A stretch of 64,000 nt of DNA from Stictocephala bisonia. Taxonomy: Eukaryota; Arthropoda; Insecta; Hemiptera; Membracidae. Below, in pieces: positions 40,284-52,200 of the stretch (position 1 is the first letter of the stretch; each line of letters opens with the position of its first letter). The translations under genes were made by a program, and so were the position numbers. A model generated the notes under the pieces. It searched no databases. It was given only the letters and a program-made list of their open reading frames with translations, and had not been told where the DNA came from. Location: contig JAQJVL010000176.1 in the NCBI GenBank assembly GCA_035578905.1, forward strand, positions 1,397,501 through 1,461,500, written 5' to 3'.

Positions 40284-42110
40284 AATGTTTGGGTATGAAT
40301 ACCTGTACCCAATCCTCATATTTAGTCACAATATTATTTACAAAAGACGATATTATTTATAAAATTATTTGTGTTATTAGCGTATGCTTCGTAATTTAAG
40401 TACAGACATATAATAGTTTGTACGTTTGTCGATTTATGGAAGCGACATTTAAATAACATAATATGCTTTTGTTTAAGAATATTAAAATTTTTAATATTTG
40501 GTACTTCTTTTAATCCTTGCCACATAATATGTAAGAGATACATATTAATGGTAAAAAAGACAAAATCCACACGATGAAAATTGTATACGTCTGAAATTTT
40601 TATTTCATACCCAATAATATATGAAATAAAAAAAACTATGTTTAAACAATTAAATATAGTTATGTTTGTTGCCAGTTATTCGAAAATTTTATTTTTTCAC
40701 ATTTATTATTGATATTATTTTTAACAATAATGCACGTTAGGCGATTTATAATGGCATTAACTTTACGAATAACTGTAAATATATATGTATATATAATTGA
40801 GTGTAGTTCTACGAAACTAAAGAAAACGTATGTAAACTAAGAGAACATTTTAATTACTGTAATAAGTATGAATACTTTAAACAATAAGTAAAATAAAAAA
40901 TAAATAGTTGGGAAAGTAAGACTATTTCGCTTTAACAAACCAAGAGGAAATTGATTAAAATACTATAATAGAACAACTTTTTGGTTATTAAACTTATTTG
41001 AAAACTACTGCTATTTTCACTTACTGATATCATCTTAAGCTTGTAAATTTATACTGTAAAACTATACTTTTAATAACGTTCTTTGATAGATTTTAAAGTA
41101 AGTCACTAACAGCAATTAATTTTAAACTGTAACATTTTCTATAGAACAAATCTCAATAAAGAATAAATCTGACTAGTTTGATGTTCTAATGATTATATAC
41201 TTCTTGTAACGTATTATATGTGAGCTTTATATTACATATAGTTGTTTTTAGATCGGTGTGCCTGGTTCACACATTTAATTTTAGTCATACTTTGATTTTT
41301 CCTAAATAGCGGTTGTATAATTAAAACACTATTGTTATTGGCTGACATTTTCGCGACTGATTTAAAAATAATCAACTGTAAAGAATTTTTCCTAAAACCA
41401 ATACTTAAATGTGGGTGTTCAGTACACATTATTGTAGGTCAGTACTTTCTGTTCACATAATATTGTATGTCTCACTTATTATTTATAAGAAAAATATTTT
41501 TAGTTGTACTTTTGATTAATATTTGTTACGTAGATATTTATGTAAAAAATAAAACATTTAAACAAACATATAGTTTTAATCAACAAAGTTGACAACAAAA
41601 TGGATTGAACAAAAAGAGTATAATTTTGATTGTTACCTTTTTGAAGAGCTGCCGTTGAAGACGTGTACTATCGGTTAGCAATCTTCCTGGAACAGACAAA
41701 AATTCAAGTTAAAAGAAAACAAAGAACTATTAACTATATTAAACGTGGCTACAAAAATGTCTTATTTAAATTTTAAGAATAATATTTTTCAAAAATTACT
41801 TTTTACCTTTTGTAATTGATAGTTCTTTAGATGTTTTTCATTTTCCTATATAGTATTCCTATTCACTAGTTTACCTTTTGTAATTGATAGTTCTTTAGAT
41901 GTTTTATCATTTTCCTAAATAGTATTCTTATTCACTAGTAAGTGTAAAACTATTTTTATATCAAATTTGATTTGAGATGAAATTTAATTAAAAACTTATA
42001 TTGTTGAGGTTGTGCTTAGCAGAAAAAAATGTTAACTATCAAGATTGCCTCACACAAATTATTAAACATATGTGGCTGAGCTGTGCTCAAAGTGGTTTGG
42101 TCAGGAGGTT
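40284..42110. other. AT-rich unique sequence with a 68-bp two-copy repeat
   Basis: Contains two copies of a 68-bp unit at 41803-41939 (TTACCTTTTGTAATTGATAG and TAGTATTC(C/T)(T/)ATTCACTAGT). Minus-strand frames at 40334 and 41232 have no recognised domain. No gene is supported. Confidence 0.45.
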
Positions 42111-42111
42111 C

Positions 42112-42800
42112 AGACATAACAAATGTTGTTACTTTTTGCTCCATTTCTCCTTCCTCTTTCTTAATTTTTAAAATTGAAACTTTCACAAGTTTGACTGCTG
42201 AAAACCGGAGTCTACACTTATCTGACAGGATCCAAAAAAATCTAAATAGCTAGCAGCAGCATCTAAATAGCGTGATGTCGGGCAGCACACAACCACACCA
42301 GCTCACGTTAGGGGGTGCTCTGAGTGCCCCAGCGTAGTTCGCGAATATGGCTGCAAATACTGCGTGACTGTACATAAGTCTAAGTAGTACACCGTACCTC
42401 TTTCACAGTACTATGGTAGACCAAGTGCCATTAAAATTGATATTGGTTATGCCTATATCCATTCTGGAGTATTGAATGGTCAGTAACCGCTTTCCTATAC
42501 TAATCAAAGAGTGGTGTGGTGTACCTCTCAGACCTAGGCACATTCATACTTGGTTATACCAGTCACGCAGTATTTGCAGCCATATTCGTGTTCTACGCTT
42601 ATACAAGTGGCACTTAGCCAACGTAAGCCGGCGTGTGTGCTGCCCGAAATCACGATAGCGTTGCCAGCTGTTCCGATCTTCTTGGATCTGGTAAGACAAG
42701 AGTAGATTGTGATTTTCAAGTGTCAAACTTGTGATAACTTCAGTTGTAAGAGGTTGGATAAAATAAATGTAAACTGGAGCAACAAGGGATAACATTCCAT
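42112..42800. mobile_element. Large imperfect foldback element
   Basis: The left arm (about 42112-42430) and right arm (about 42475-42800) are inverted copies diverged by point changes and indels. The best block is CGAATATGGCTGCAAATACT on the left against AGTATTTGCAGCCATATTCG on the right. Other paired blocks are TCGGGCAGCACAC with GTGTGCTGCCCGA, and CACAAGTTTGAC with GTCAAACTTGTG. The right arm is open on minus for 83 codons (42544-42795), and the left arm's matching frame has several stops. The arms may therefore derive from an inverted duplication of a once-coding transposon segment. No known transposase motif was recognised, and target-site duplications are not clear. Confidence 0.65.
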
Positions 42801-43080
42801 ATTAATAACAATTATCAATTTAAAACGCACATCAATTGTGAATTATTTTTATTAGTCTTGATCGCAAACGATTATATTATATATTTTTAATTTTACTATA
42901 TGTAAATCTGCCAGTTTCTCAGTTAAAAAGGTAAATACTTATTTGGTAGGGTACTTTTAATTACTTGAGTCTAAATTCTATAAATATTTATCAACACTAT
43001 ATTTTATCATTCAGTATATCACTGTTAATGAATTTAAACGATTAAAATCGAATATAAAAATAACATTACTATACTTTTAA
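42801..43080. other. AT-rich spacer
   Basis: Nothing recognised between the foldback element and the hairpin. Confidence 0.35.
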
Positions 43081-43124
43081 TTAATATCATTGCCTATATT
43101 TGATGGTATAGGCAATGATATTAA
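43081..43124. repeat. Perfect 18-bp hairpin bounded by TTAA
   Basis: TTAATATCATTGCCTATA (43081-43098) pairs perfectly with 43107-43124 across the 8-nt loop TTTGATGG. Both outer ends are TTAA, and the right TTAA is also the left target site of the adjoining MITE. Confidence 0.85.
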
Positions 43125-43540
43125 CAGTCTACAGAGGCTGTCGGCCGTGTTAGCTTTAATCATATAAGAACAATGTTATTTGCGAATCCATATTTTGTCG
43201 TATTTATTGACCAACAGTTGTGTATGAGGTGTCATTTTTAACTTTATGAAATTGCGCATGATTGTTTTTGATATTTTGAATACACACGCCTAGTTTTGAA
43301 AAATAAGTGAAATAAAAAATTTAAACTAAATATTTTTTTTTATTTTTTCTCTAAACCTAATTGCGGACTTGCAAAGCAATTCCAACGCAAAATATCATTC
43401 TTTATTAAATAAAACTTGTTTCACAAAAAAAATTTGAAAACAACTGTTTGGTTTGGATACGCGTAATCGCATGTCCAGTTAGAAAATAACATTGTTCTTA
43501 AGGGATTAAAACCAACATGGCCGACAGTCTCTTCAGACTC
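43125..43540. mobile_element. TTAA-flanked MITE, 416 bp
   Basis: Terminal inverted repeats of about 56 bp. The left end reads CAGTCTACAGAGGCTGTCGG and the reverse complement of the right end reads GAGTCTGAAGAGACTGTCGG. Both continue with a similar CC(G/A)TGTT(A/G)G stretch and AAGAACAATGTTATTT. The element is exactly flanked by TTAA at 43121-43124 and 43541-43544, as expected for piggyBac-type or other TTAA-specific transposition. The interior is AT-rich and non-coding. The 63-codon frame starting at 43517 merely begins in the right repeat. Confidence 0.75.
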
Positions 43541-43544
43541 TTAA

Positions 43545-44929
43545 TTTTCTTTTCTCTCTATTCTTATCACAAAACTCAAGAATTCATACTATGTTACAAG
43601 TCAATAAGGACTAATGATAATAAAAGAATTTCTTCTTACCCAAATACATTGATAAGTGTAAAATACTTGGACACAACGATTTTAAATTTGTTCATAAACA
43701 CTTTTTGAATTTCTCTTGGTATTAAAAAGTTTCCTAATTTTTCTCAAAAATTCTTTTGAGATTGTTGTTTAAATATTCTAGATATGCATTTCAATTTCAT
43801 AATAAAATACTCTATCATGGTTCATCGTACCGTGCTAAATAATAAAATATGTAGTGAAACTTATAAAGGAATCTACAATAAAGACTGTACTAAAACCAAC
43901 ACTTAAAGATGGATGTTATTCCATATTATTGAAATTCAGTACTCACATTTCTGTTCACTTCAGTATGCCTCACCCATCTATATAGTATATAGATCATGAT
44001 CTATATACTATACAGACCTTAACACACTTAGAATCTTGTTGTTGTTGAATGTTGTTAATGAGCTTATAATGTCAGACATAAGTCATACTGTGTTTCAAAC
44101 AAATTATTTTAATTAAAGAGTTTTAGTTTCTGGATGTAAAGTAATATAAAAATATTACTTTATATTACTTTATATTAAAAAACAGTAGACACTTGGTTCT
44201 ACACCCAACCAGTATCGTTTGGTGAAATTTCATTTAATTACCTCACTATAAAATAATAAAAACACCATTATACTTCAGTTATGTTCCCACCCCTTTCTAC
44301 AGTTTATTATGAACTAGTATTGACCAGAATTGTTGTATTCCATGGCTCAGAATCCCAGAGAACACAATTTTTCTTTCATAATCTTTTTTCTTTCAAATAG
44401 TATTATTTGCTAATTTAATTTGGAAATTCTAAACATCAGCTCATTAAAATTGGTAAGTATTTAGTGGGCACTGCTATTTATATTGCACTTTAATTTCCAA
44501 CGAATTGTATTGTGAAGTGTATATTGAATAGATGACATTGTTCTACAATCCACAAATCATTTATTAAACACCAAACTCCTTTTATGAATCAGTTTGCTTT
44601 TTGCGGAAAACAAAGCGTAGCATAAACAGCGTCTTACAGGATTCACTAATTTATTTAAATGCTCTCTGACCTCATTATATTTTCAAGCTACAGTCATAAA
44701 ATCGATTAGCTTCAATAATTAACAATGTTTTAAATGCTTAATACCTTGTAATAAACCATATATACAGTGTTGTTATGAAGTTTCTTCACACCCACTTCTT
44801 CTACAATTTACATTTTAAGTTTTTTTTAATTATTCAATTCAATATATATAGGCAGATTCACTAACTTTTGATGTAATGTGGAATATTGGGAGTATCCTGA
44901 GGTCCAATATTTAGAAGTAACGTTCTGAT
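43545..44929. other. AT-rich unique sequence with a 32-bp perfect palindrome
   Basis: The palindrome at 43981-44012 (TATAGTATATAGATCA followed by its exact reverse complement) has no loop. Otherwise there is no gene or repeat that I can support. Confidence 0.5.
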
Positions 44930-45238
44930 TTTTTATGGGAAGATAGTCATGTGACATGTCTATCAACACTGCCTTTTTATGGGAAGATAGTCATGCGACA
45001 TGTCTATTAACACTGCCTTTTTATGGGAAGATAGTCATGCGACATGTCTATCAACACTGCCTTTTTATGGGAAGATAGTCATGCGACATGTCTATTAACA
45101 CTGCCTTTTTATGGGAAGATAGTCATGCGACATGTCTATTAACACTGCCTTTTTATGGGAAGATAGTCATGCGACATGTCTATTAACACTGCCTTTTTAT
45201 GGGAAGATAGTCATGCGACATGTCTATTAACACTGCCT
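44930..45238. repeat. 44-bp tandem array, seven units
   Basis: Units contain TTTTTATGGGAAGATAGTCA, then TGCGACATGTCTATTAACAC, then TGCC. Starts fall every 44 bp (44930, 44974 ... 45194) and the later units are nearly identical. Diverged relatives without strict spacing occur at about 45340-45385 and 45485-45530 (GATATGTATATTAAAATTGC), so an older, longer array probably decayed on the right. Confidence 0.95.
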
Positions 45239-45975
45239 TTTCACTCTAAAAGCAAAGGTGTGTTTAAAATTCAAAAGGGTTGAACGGTTTCCAATATGCC
45301 AGTAGGTTAAAGATGTAGAAGTCGATTAGAAGAGTTTAATGAAAAGCAGTCATGTGAAATTTCCATTAACATTGCCTTTTCACCCTGAAAAGAATGGCAT
45401 ATTTAAAATTCAAAAAGATTGTATGGTTTATAATAGGATATATCAGTTGGTTAAGATGTAGAAATCGACCAAAATTGTTTGATGAGAAAAAACACTCGTC
45501 CGATATGTATATTAAAATTGCCTTTTCACCCCGAAAAAAAAATTGTGTAAATTGGCTTTGTTCCCAAACACAGTCTGAACACAACACATAGTCCATGATG
45601 GTAGGTTTTTCTCTGTGACAGTTTACACTACCGTTAAATCAGACACAATGCACTAATAGTTAGGTTCAATAATCATTATCATGCGTTTCTACTAGATAAT
45701 AGAGTTATATTAAACTCATTATATAACAGCAAGTGACATAATATATAAGTTTTAAATATAATATACGACATGCAAGTGAGTATTCCTTAACACAATATAC
45801 GCCAGCTGATGCTGGTGTCACATTGCAAATAGATTTTTCCACTATGGAATTTATTTCAAAGGTACATTTTCACGTTCTTTAATAAAATTCCCCCCGTCAT
45901 TCCCGAACGGATATCTCAGAATATATACGTGGGGGTCGAAATATTGATGGGATGAGCTGAAGTGAATACAAAGAA
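45239..45975. other. Decayed repeat edge and unique sequence
   Basis: Holds the diverged 44-bp relatives, then AT-rich DNA and a GC-richer patch at 45885-45940 (TTCCCCCCGTCATTCCCGAA, then TATACGTGGGGGTCG) just before the next array. Overlapping frames of 76 and 65 codons on opposite strands at 45366-45596 have no known motifs. Confidence 0.4.
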
Positions 45976-48001
45976 ACTAACACGTAGCACGTATGCCATA
46001 TTAACACGTAAGCACGTATTCCAAATTAACACGTGAGTACGTATGCCAAATTAACACGTGAGCACGTATGCCAAACTAACACGTGATCACGTATGCCAAA
46101 TTTACACGTGATCACGTATGCCAAATTAACACGTGAGCATGTATGCCAAATTAACACGTGAGCACGTATGCCAAATTAACAAGTGAGCACGTATGCCAAA
46201 TTAACACGTGAGCACGTATGCCAAACTAACACGTGATCACGTATGCCAAATTAACACGTGAGCACGTATGCCAAATTAACAAGTGAGCACGTATGCCAAA
46301 TTAACACGTGAGCACGTATGCCAAACTAACACGTGCTCACGTATGCCAAATTAACACGTGAGCACGTATGCCAAATTAACACGTGAGCACGTATGCCAAA
46401 TTTACACGTGAGCACGTATGCCAAATTTACACGTGAGCATGTATGCCAAATTAACAAGTGAGCACGTATGCCAAATTAACAAGTGAGCACGTATGCAAAA
46501 TTTACAAGTGAGCACGTATGCCAAATTAACACGTGAGCACGTATGCCAAATTAACACGTGAGCATGTATGCCAAATTAACAAGTGAGCACGTATGCCAAA
46601 TTTACACGTGAGCATGTATGCCAAATTAACAAGTGAGCACGTATGCCAAATTTACACGTGAGCACGTATGCCAAATTTACACGTGAGCATGTATGCCAAA
46701 TTAACAAGTGAGCACGTATGCCAAATTAACAAGTGAGCACGTATGCCAAATTAACACGTGAGCACGTATGCCAAATTTACACGTGAGCATGTATGCCAAA
46801 TTAACACGTGAGCACGTATGCCAAATTAACACGTGAGCACGTATGCCAAATTTACACGTGAGCATGTATGCCAAATTAACACGTGAGTACGTATGCCAAA
46901 TTAACACGTGAGCACGTATGCCAAATTTACACGTGAGCATGTATGCCAAATTAACAAGTGAGCACGTATGCCAAATTAACACGTGAGCACGTATGCCAAA
47001 TTAACACGTGAGCACGTATGCCAAATTAACAAGTGAGCATGTATGCCAAATTAACACGTGAGCACGTATGCCAAATTTACACGTGAGCATGTATGCCAAA
47101 TTAACACGTGAGCACGTATGCCAAATTTACACGTGAGCATGTATGCCAAATTAACACGTGAGCATGTATGCCAAATTAACAAGTGAGCACGTATGCCAAA
47201 TTAACACGTGAGCACGTATGCCAAATTTACACGTGAGCATGTATGCCAAATTAACAAGTGAGCACGTATGCCAAATTAACACGTGAGCACGTATGCCAAA
47301 TTTACACGTGAGCATGTATGCCAAATTAACACGTGAGTACGTATGCCAAATTAACACGTGAGCACGTATGCCAAACTAACACGTGATCACGTATGCCAAA
47401 TTTACACGTGATCACGTATGCCAAATTAACACGTGAGCATGTATGCCAAATTAACAAGTGAGCACGTATGCCAAATTAACACGTGAGCACGTATGCCAAA
47501 TTAACACGTGAGCACGTATGCCAAATTAACACGTGAGCACGTATGCCAAATTTACACGTGAGCACGTATGCCAAATTAACACGTGAGTACGTATGCCAAA
47601 TTAACACGTGAGCACGTATGCCAAACTAACACGTGATCACGTATGCCAAATTTACACGTGATCACGTATGCCAAATTAACACGTGAGCATGTATGCCAAA
47701 TTAACAAGTGAGCACGTATGCCAAATTAACACGTGAGCACGTATGCCAAATTAACACGTGAGTACGTATGCCAAATTAACAAGTGAGCACGTATGCCAAA
47801 TTAACACGTGAGCACGTATGCCAAATTTACACGTGATCACGTATGCCAAATTAACACGTGAGTACGTATGCCAAATTAACAAGTGAGCACGTATGCCAAA
47901 TTAACACGTGAGCACGTATGCCAAATTTACACGTGAGCATGTATGCCAAATTAACAAGTGAGCACGTATGCCAAATTAACACGTGAGCACGTATGCCAAA
48001 T
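45976..48001. repeat. 25-bp tandem array, about 81 units, rich in CACGTG
   Basis: The unit contains ACACGTGAGCACGTATG followed by CCAAATTA. After the first two units the period is exactly 25 bp to the end. Most units carry the palindromic E-box CACGTG eight bases upstream of CACGTA. Variants are ACAAGTG (E-box lost), GTGATCACG, GAGTACG, GAGCATG and CCAAATTTAC. Because the unit is not a multiple of three, the open frames here cycle through all phases and are repeat artefacts. The array stops at ATGTTGCATAACG. Confidence 0.97.
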
Positions 48002-48160
48002 GTTGCATAACGCTTTTGGATAAGTTCATCCTGATTAAAAAAGTCGATTTCTTATGGATCTTTTTCTTTCCATTAGATGGAAATGATTCAAATATATAAT
48101 GTTACTTGATGAAGAGAAATATATAATAGAGTAATGGAATTGGAATATAAGTAACTTATC

Positions 48161-48191
48161 TACGAGGGTAATCCAGAAAGTAACCTCCGTT
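48161..48191 (-). repeat. mariner terminal inverted repeat
   Basis: TACGAGGGTAATCCAGAAAG followed by TAACCTCCG begins with the TA of the target site and matches the usual form of mariner-family ends. It lies about 70 bp beyond the transposase stop codon, as expected for the 3' end of an element on the minus strand. Confidence 0.7.
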
Positions 48192-48261
48192 TTGAAATAA
48201 AAATTAATCCAGTGAAGATAGAAAAATTTTGTTATATACATCTTAAAACTACAACTTTACT

Positions 48262-48712
48262 TTATTTTCCCACATAGTCACCAAATCGATTTAAGCACTT
48301 GCCATATCTTTTGATAGTCTTATCAATTTCCTCCCCATAAAAATCTGCCACCCGTGATTGGAGCCAACCTGTCACTGCGTTTTGTAGCTCTTCGTCACTG
48401 TCAAACCGCTGCGAGGCAAGCCACGACTTCATGTACGGAAACAATTGAAAATCACTTGGAGCTAAGTCCGGCCTATATGAGGTATGATCAAAAACGTCCC
48501 AATTAAACTTTTTCAAAAGTTCACTTGTTCTCCGAGTGGTGTGAGGACGAGCGTTGTCATGGAAAACACAACACCAGATGTCAGGAGGCCACGACGCTTG
48601 TTTTGAATGTTTCTTTGGCTTGTTTGGAGATGCGGTATGGCCCCATTGCATTGATTGCTGTTTTGTCTCAGCATCAGTTGAATAATATTCAACTCGTATT
48701 TGAATAAATAAT
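48262..48712 (-). pseudogene. mariner transposase, truncated (C-terminal part)
   Basis: The minus-strand frame ending in a stop at 48262-48264 encodes the C-terminal catalytic region of a mariner transposase. It has HDNARPH with the second catalytic Asp and YRPDLAPSDFQLFPYMK with the third. There are 34 residues between these Asps, which is the D,D34D mariner signature. Upstream are remnants of the middle of the protein (ETKQQSMQWGHTASPNKPKK), then an out-of-frame IQNKRRGLLTSGVV, then the frame resumes. About 80-100 codons are missing between these two parts, with a frameshift. The N-terminal helix-turn-helix region, the first catalytic Asp and the 5' inverted repeat are absent. A family transposase is usually about 345 residues, so this copy cannot be active. 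Confidence 0.9.
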
Positions 48713-49003
48713 TGAATATTACCTTTACATTATTCAACAAGGTTTCAAAGAGTATACCTGATTCTCACGTCTAAATAAAGGTATTATAAATATAAATTAT
48801 CATCCAGTTTAAACTTATAAATTTAAGTATTAATAATAATTATTATTATTACTTACAAGACAGTTAAATGATTATGAACTGCATATATACATTAAATAAT
48901 ATCAAGGTACATAAATATAATAGTTTAGTCAACGTTCTCGTTGAGATTTAGCTGGCAGTAGTGAATCCAGGGTGAAAACATAATGGAACTGCTGGTCCAG
49001 AGT
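48713..49003. other. AT-rich spacer
   Basis: Includes a short ATT/AAT-rich run near 48828-48850. No gene seen. Confidence 0.35.
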
Positions 49004-49276
49004 TTAGTGGTGAGGCAAACTGTTTAAATCTTCCATGTTTTTAAGTTGACCCGCACATAGTGAGGCGTCAAGCAACGCATCGTGAAACAACACGAATCTT
49101 GATTCGCCGATCGGGAATTCACCAACGATTTCTTCGAAGCGCTTCTCCTAGAGTTGACTTGGTGCTTTCTTCCAAAAGGTCCTCTTTCCACTGAAAATTA
49201 ACATTGAAACATCTGTGTTGTCAACCAGACACCGTGAACCTATATGAAACATGACTCTGAATGACGATTTGCAGTT
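49004..49276 (-). pseudogene. Unrecognised 90-codon open frame broken by one stop
   Basis: On the minus strand a single frame stays open from just after a TAA (49277-49279) to a TAA at 49004-49006, with only one internal TAG at 49148-49150. The part before the TAG includes SRCLVDNTDVSMLIFSGKR. The part after it reads EKRFEEIVGEFPIGESRFVL and FHDALLDASLCAGQLKNMED. Composition is protein-like and GC-richer than the surroundings. The internal TAG follows AACTC, so CTCTAG could instead be a splice acceptor and the last 47 codons a real terminal exon. I do not recognise the family. A dead gene, a transposon fragment and a genuine exon are all possible. Confidence 0.35.
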
Positions 49277-52200
49277 TTATCAGACGTCTACCTAATATTT
49301 GTAAGAAAGGAAAAAAAGTCGTCGATAGATTACTTTTCTGATATGAAGTACAACATTTAGTGTTGAAATATACCTATTCACGAGGGAGAAAAGATTTATC
49401 ATCCCCCGATGAGTCCATCAAACGCTCTCCTTTGCCATATGGAAGTGTTGGAGGCACAAGAACGTCAACACACTATGGAGGGGAGATGTTGGAAAAATTC
49501 TAGAATTAGAAAAGTGGAAGCCAGCTGATTTGTTACTATTTAATTAGCTCAAACATTACATAAAATTTAATTTCAAACAGTGATTAAAAACTTGTCGTTC
49601 TTTAACTATATGAAAATTGCTGTGTTTTTAAAACGGGTGAACTGTACACTACCTCTGGTATAAAACAAACATAACATTTAAGAGCACTGTTTTCAATGTA
49701 TACTTATTTTATATTTAAGACGACATTTTGCTGACTTATGACACTTTCCTTCACCCAAGTAGCACTCGTGACTCGCAACTCCACTATGTGCACCTGTCGC
49801 TCTGCTTAACTCGCCGTTCTTGATGAAATGGGAACACAACTCAACTACGCCATCATCCTAGCTCATCATCTTAGCTACGCCATCATCCACAACTATGCCA
49901 TCATCACAACACAATCATCTTAGCACGCCACTTGACTCTAGACTCGCATCTCCACTACGTTTTCACTCTTAGGCAATACCCTTGATTATATACACCTACA
50001 ATAGATAAACCATGTAATAGGAATATTTGTGGCAATAATTTTGTTAGTTAGTGTTGCTCACAATCACAGCTGGCTTAAACTGCATTACATTTACATGGGA
50101 CTACACTAGCGCTCCACAATGGACCACAAAAACAGCTTATATTTTTAGACTCAAAATTTAACATTGGATGGGAAATCTATTTGTATATAAAATCAATGCA
50201 GTACTAACAATCATGTATCCAACAGTAATTACAGGATTTCCTGTGTTAAAAACTTCCATTAATAATTTATTTTATTTAAAACCCTCACAATATCATAACT
50301 AAATACGTCATGTTCTAGTGAACCTAAAATTTTAATATAACATTTATTTTCAGTCTAAAACTTTAGTAAATACGGAGCGAGCCTTGGTTGTTCTACAACG
50401 TGGACTTAATTAAATGTTCTCTCCTATATGTTTTTTACTCTCTTATAGGTAAATACTATATTAGCAACATACTTACTATATACTTACATAAGTGTATGAA
50501 ATAACACAGTTATTATATAAATAGTATATTTAATGATACAACGAACACTTTACTTGTTTTAATATTTTATTGTAACTTATTTTGCGTAAACTCAGTGGTT
50601 TACATAAGGTATTTTTACAATATCATTGCACTGTTATTTTCTTGAATTATTAAGGAGTGGTATACACAAAATAATAGAGAGTTTGATTAAAATGAGTTAT
50701 TTTTTCTTATGATTACAGTAGTTAACTAGTACATTATAACTGGTTAGTAAAGTACTGTAGTTCTTTAAAGAATCGATATTTTAAAAATATTTCATATTTA
50801 TATACACTGGAAAGAAAGCAATTGAAATAAACTACTTACTACGTGACATTAGGAGTTGACAGATTCATTTCCTAATGTGTAAAAAATAAAAATTATTCGA
50901 AAGTATAATTCGACAAAAATAGCTGATATAGTATTATAAAAACAGTTTTATTTTAAATAACAATGTTTTGGTAAAGTAAAAATAACAATAAAATAGTCTT
51001 GTATTATCGCTTGTTACACTTAATACTTCATAAATACCGAAAGGTGGTTTATAGTGAGCGTACTTCCTGTGTTAAGGAATGCTGGGTATTAGTGTTTCCG
51101 GTCTCAAAGGTGAGGTATTCCGATATTGTTTCCACATCAATTGCTTAAAGGGTGAATTCCTGTGTTCAAGTAAGATTTATGCATATCATATAGTACATTC
51201 ACATACCTTTAGACATTTATGAAATGTGATTTTTTTCATACCGTACAGAATTATTAACAAAATGTGCTTATATCCATAAAACAAAACCTAACCGATATAA
51301 TGTCTCGTCTAATGCTCGAACTCATAAATAAATAAATAACTTTAGTATTTAGCATTATTTTATATCCATAAGCATGGCGTATGTAGGTTGATTTATCCAT
51401 ATAATTAATATGTCCATTTAATGAACTTTAATCATCATGATTGAATATACGACATGCTGCACTAATATTAAACGTAAGTGTGCATCTGCAAGGGAAAATA
51501 AAACAAATTTTTATGAAATGCTTACGACAATTAATATTAAAAGTATAAAATAAATTTACTTTCCTTCCAAAACACTTGCACTTAGATAATACTTTTTATG
51601 ACAATTGACGTTTACAGATTTAAGACATCTTGTTACGTAGGCCAAAAAATCCCATAAATTATGTTTTATTTGAAAAAGTGCAAACCGATGGGTAAAAGAA
51701 TTCTCTCACATTTGTTGATAAAAGTGATATTTAGGCAGAAAAGTAGCAAATATTGCTATCATAAATGTACAATATCTCGATGAACAGTGTTCTAATGTGT
51801 TCATAACTCCATTATGTAGCAAAACGGGATTGCGCGTTGCAAAAAATCAATGGTATATGAACTATAGAGGAGTTTAAAATGAATTTCCCCTATTAAAGGT
51901 CTGGAAAATTCCCCATACGAATCTTTGATCTATATTTAATAACTAGAAACTATAATATGAATTTATGTTGGAAATGTAAAAAAAATATATTATACTAACA
52001 TTTTTATTATTCCCTTATGGATTAACACTCATCTCAAGTAGAACAAAATATAGCTTAAAATATAAAACAAAACATGACCAAAGAATGTTAAAAAAATTAT
52101 ATCCTCAATTTAATCATCCAACCTGAACAATTTATAGTTTTTATTCATTTTTAATTAAGAAAATAAGACATATTACAATTTTTTTTCTTCCCTCTTATTT

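Noticed and set aside
43517..43708. A 63-codon frame starting MADSLF
   Set aside because: It begins inside the right terminal repeat of the TTAA MITE and runs into AT-rich flank.
45366..45596. Overlapping frames on opposite strands
   Set aside because: Both fall in decayed 44-bp repeat relatives and have no recognised domain.
46701..47357. Minus-strand frames of 93 and 68 codons with LIWHT and VNLAY repeats
   Set aside because: They are translations of the 25-bp satellite, which cycles through all phases.
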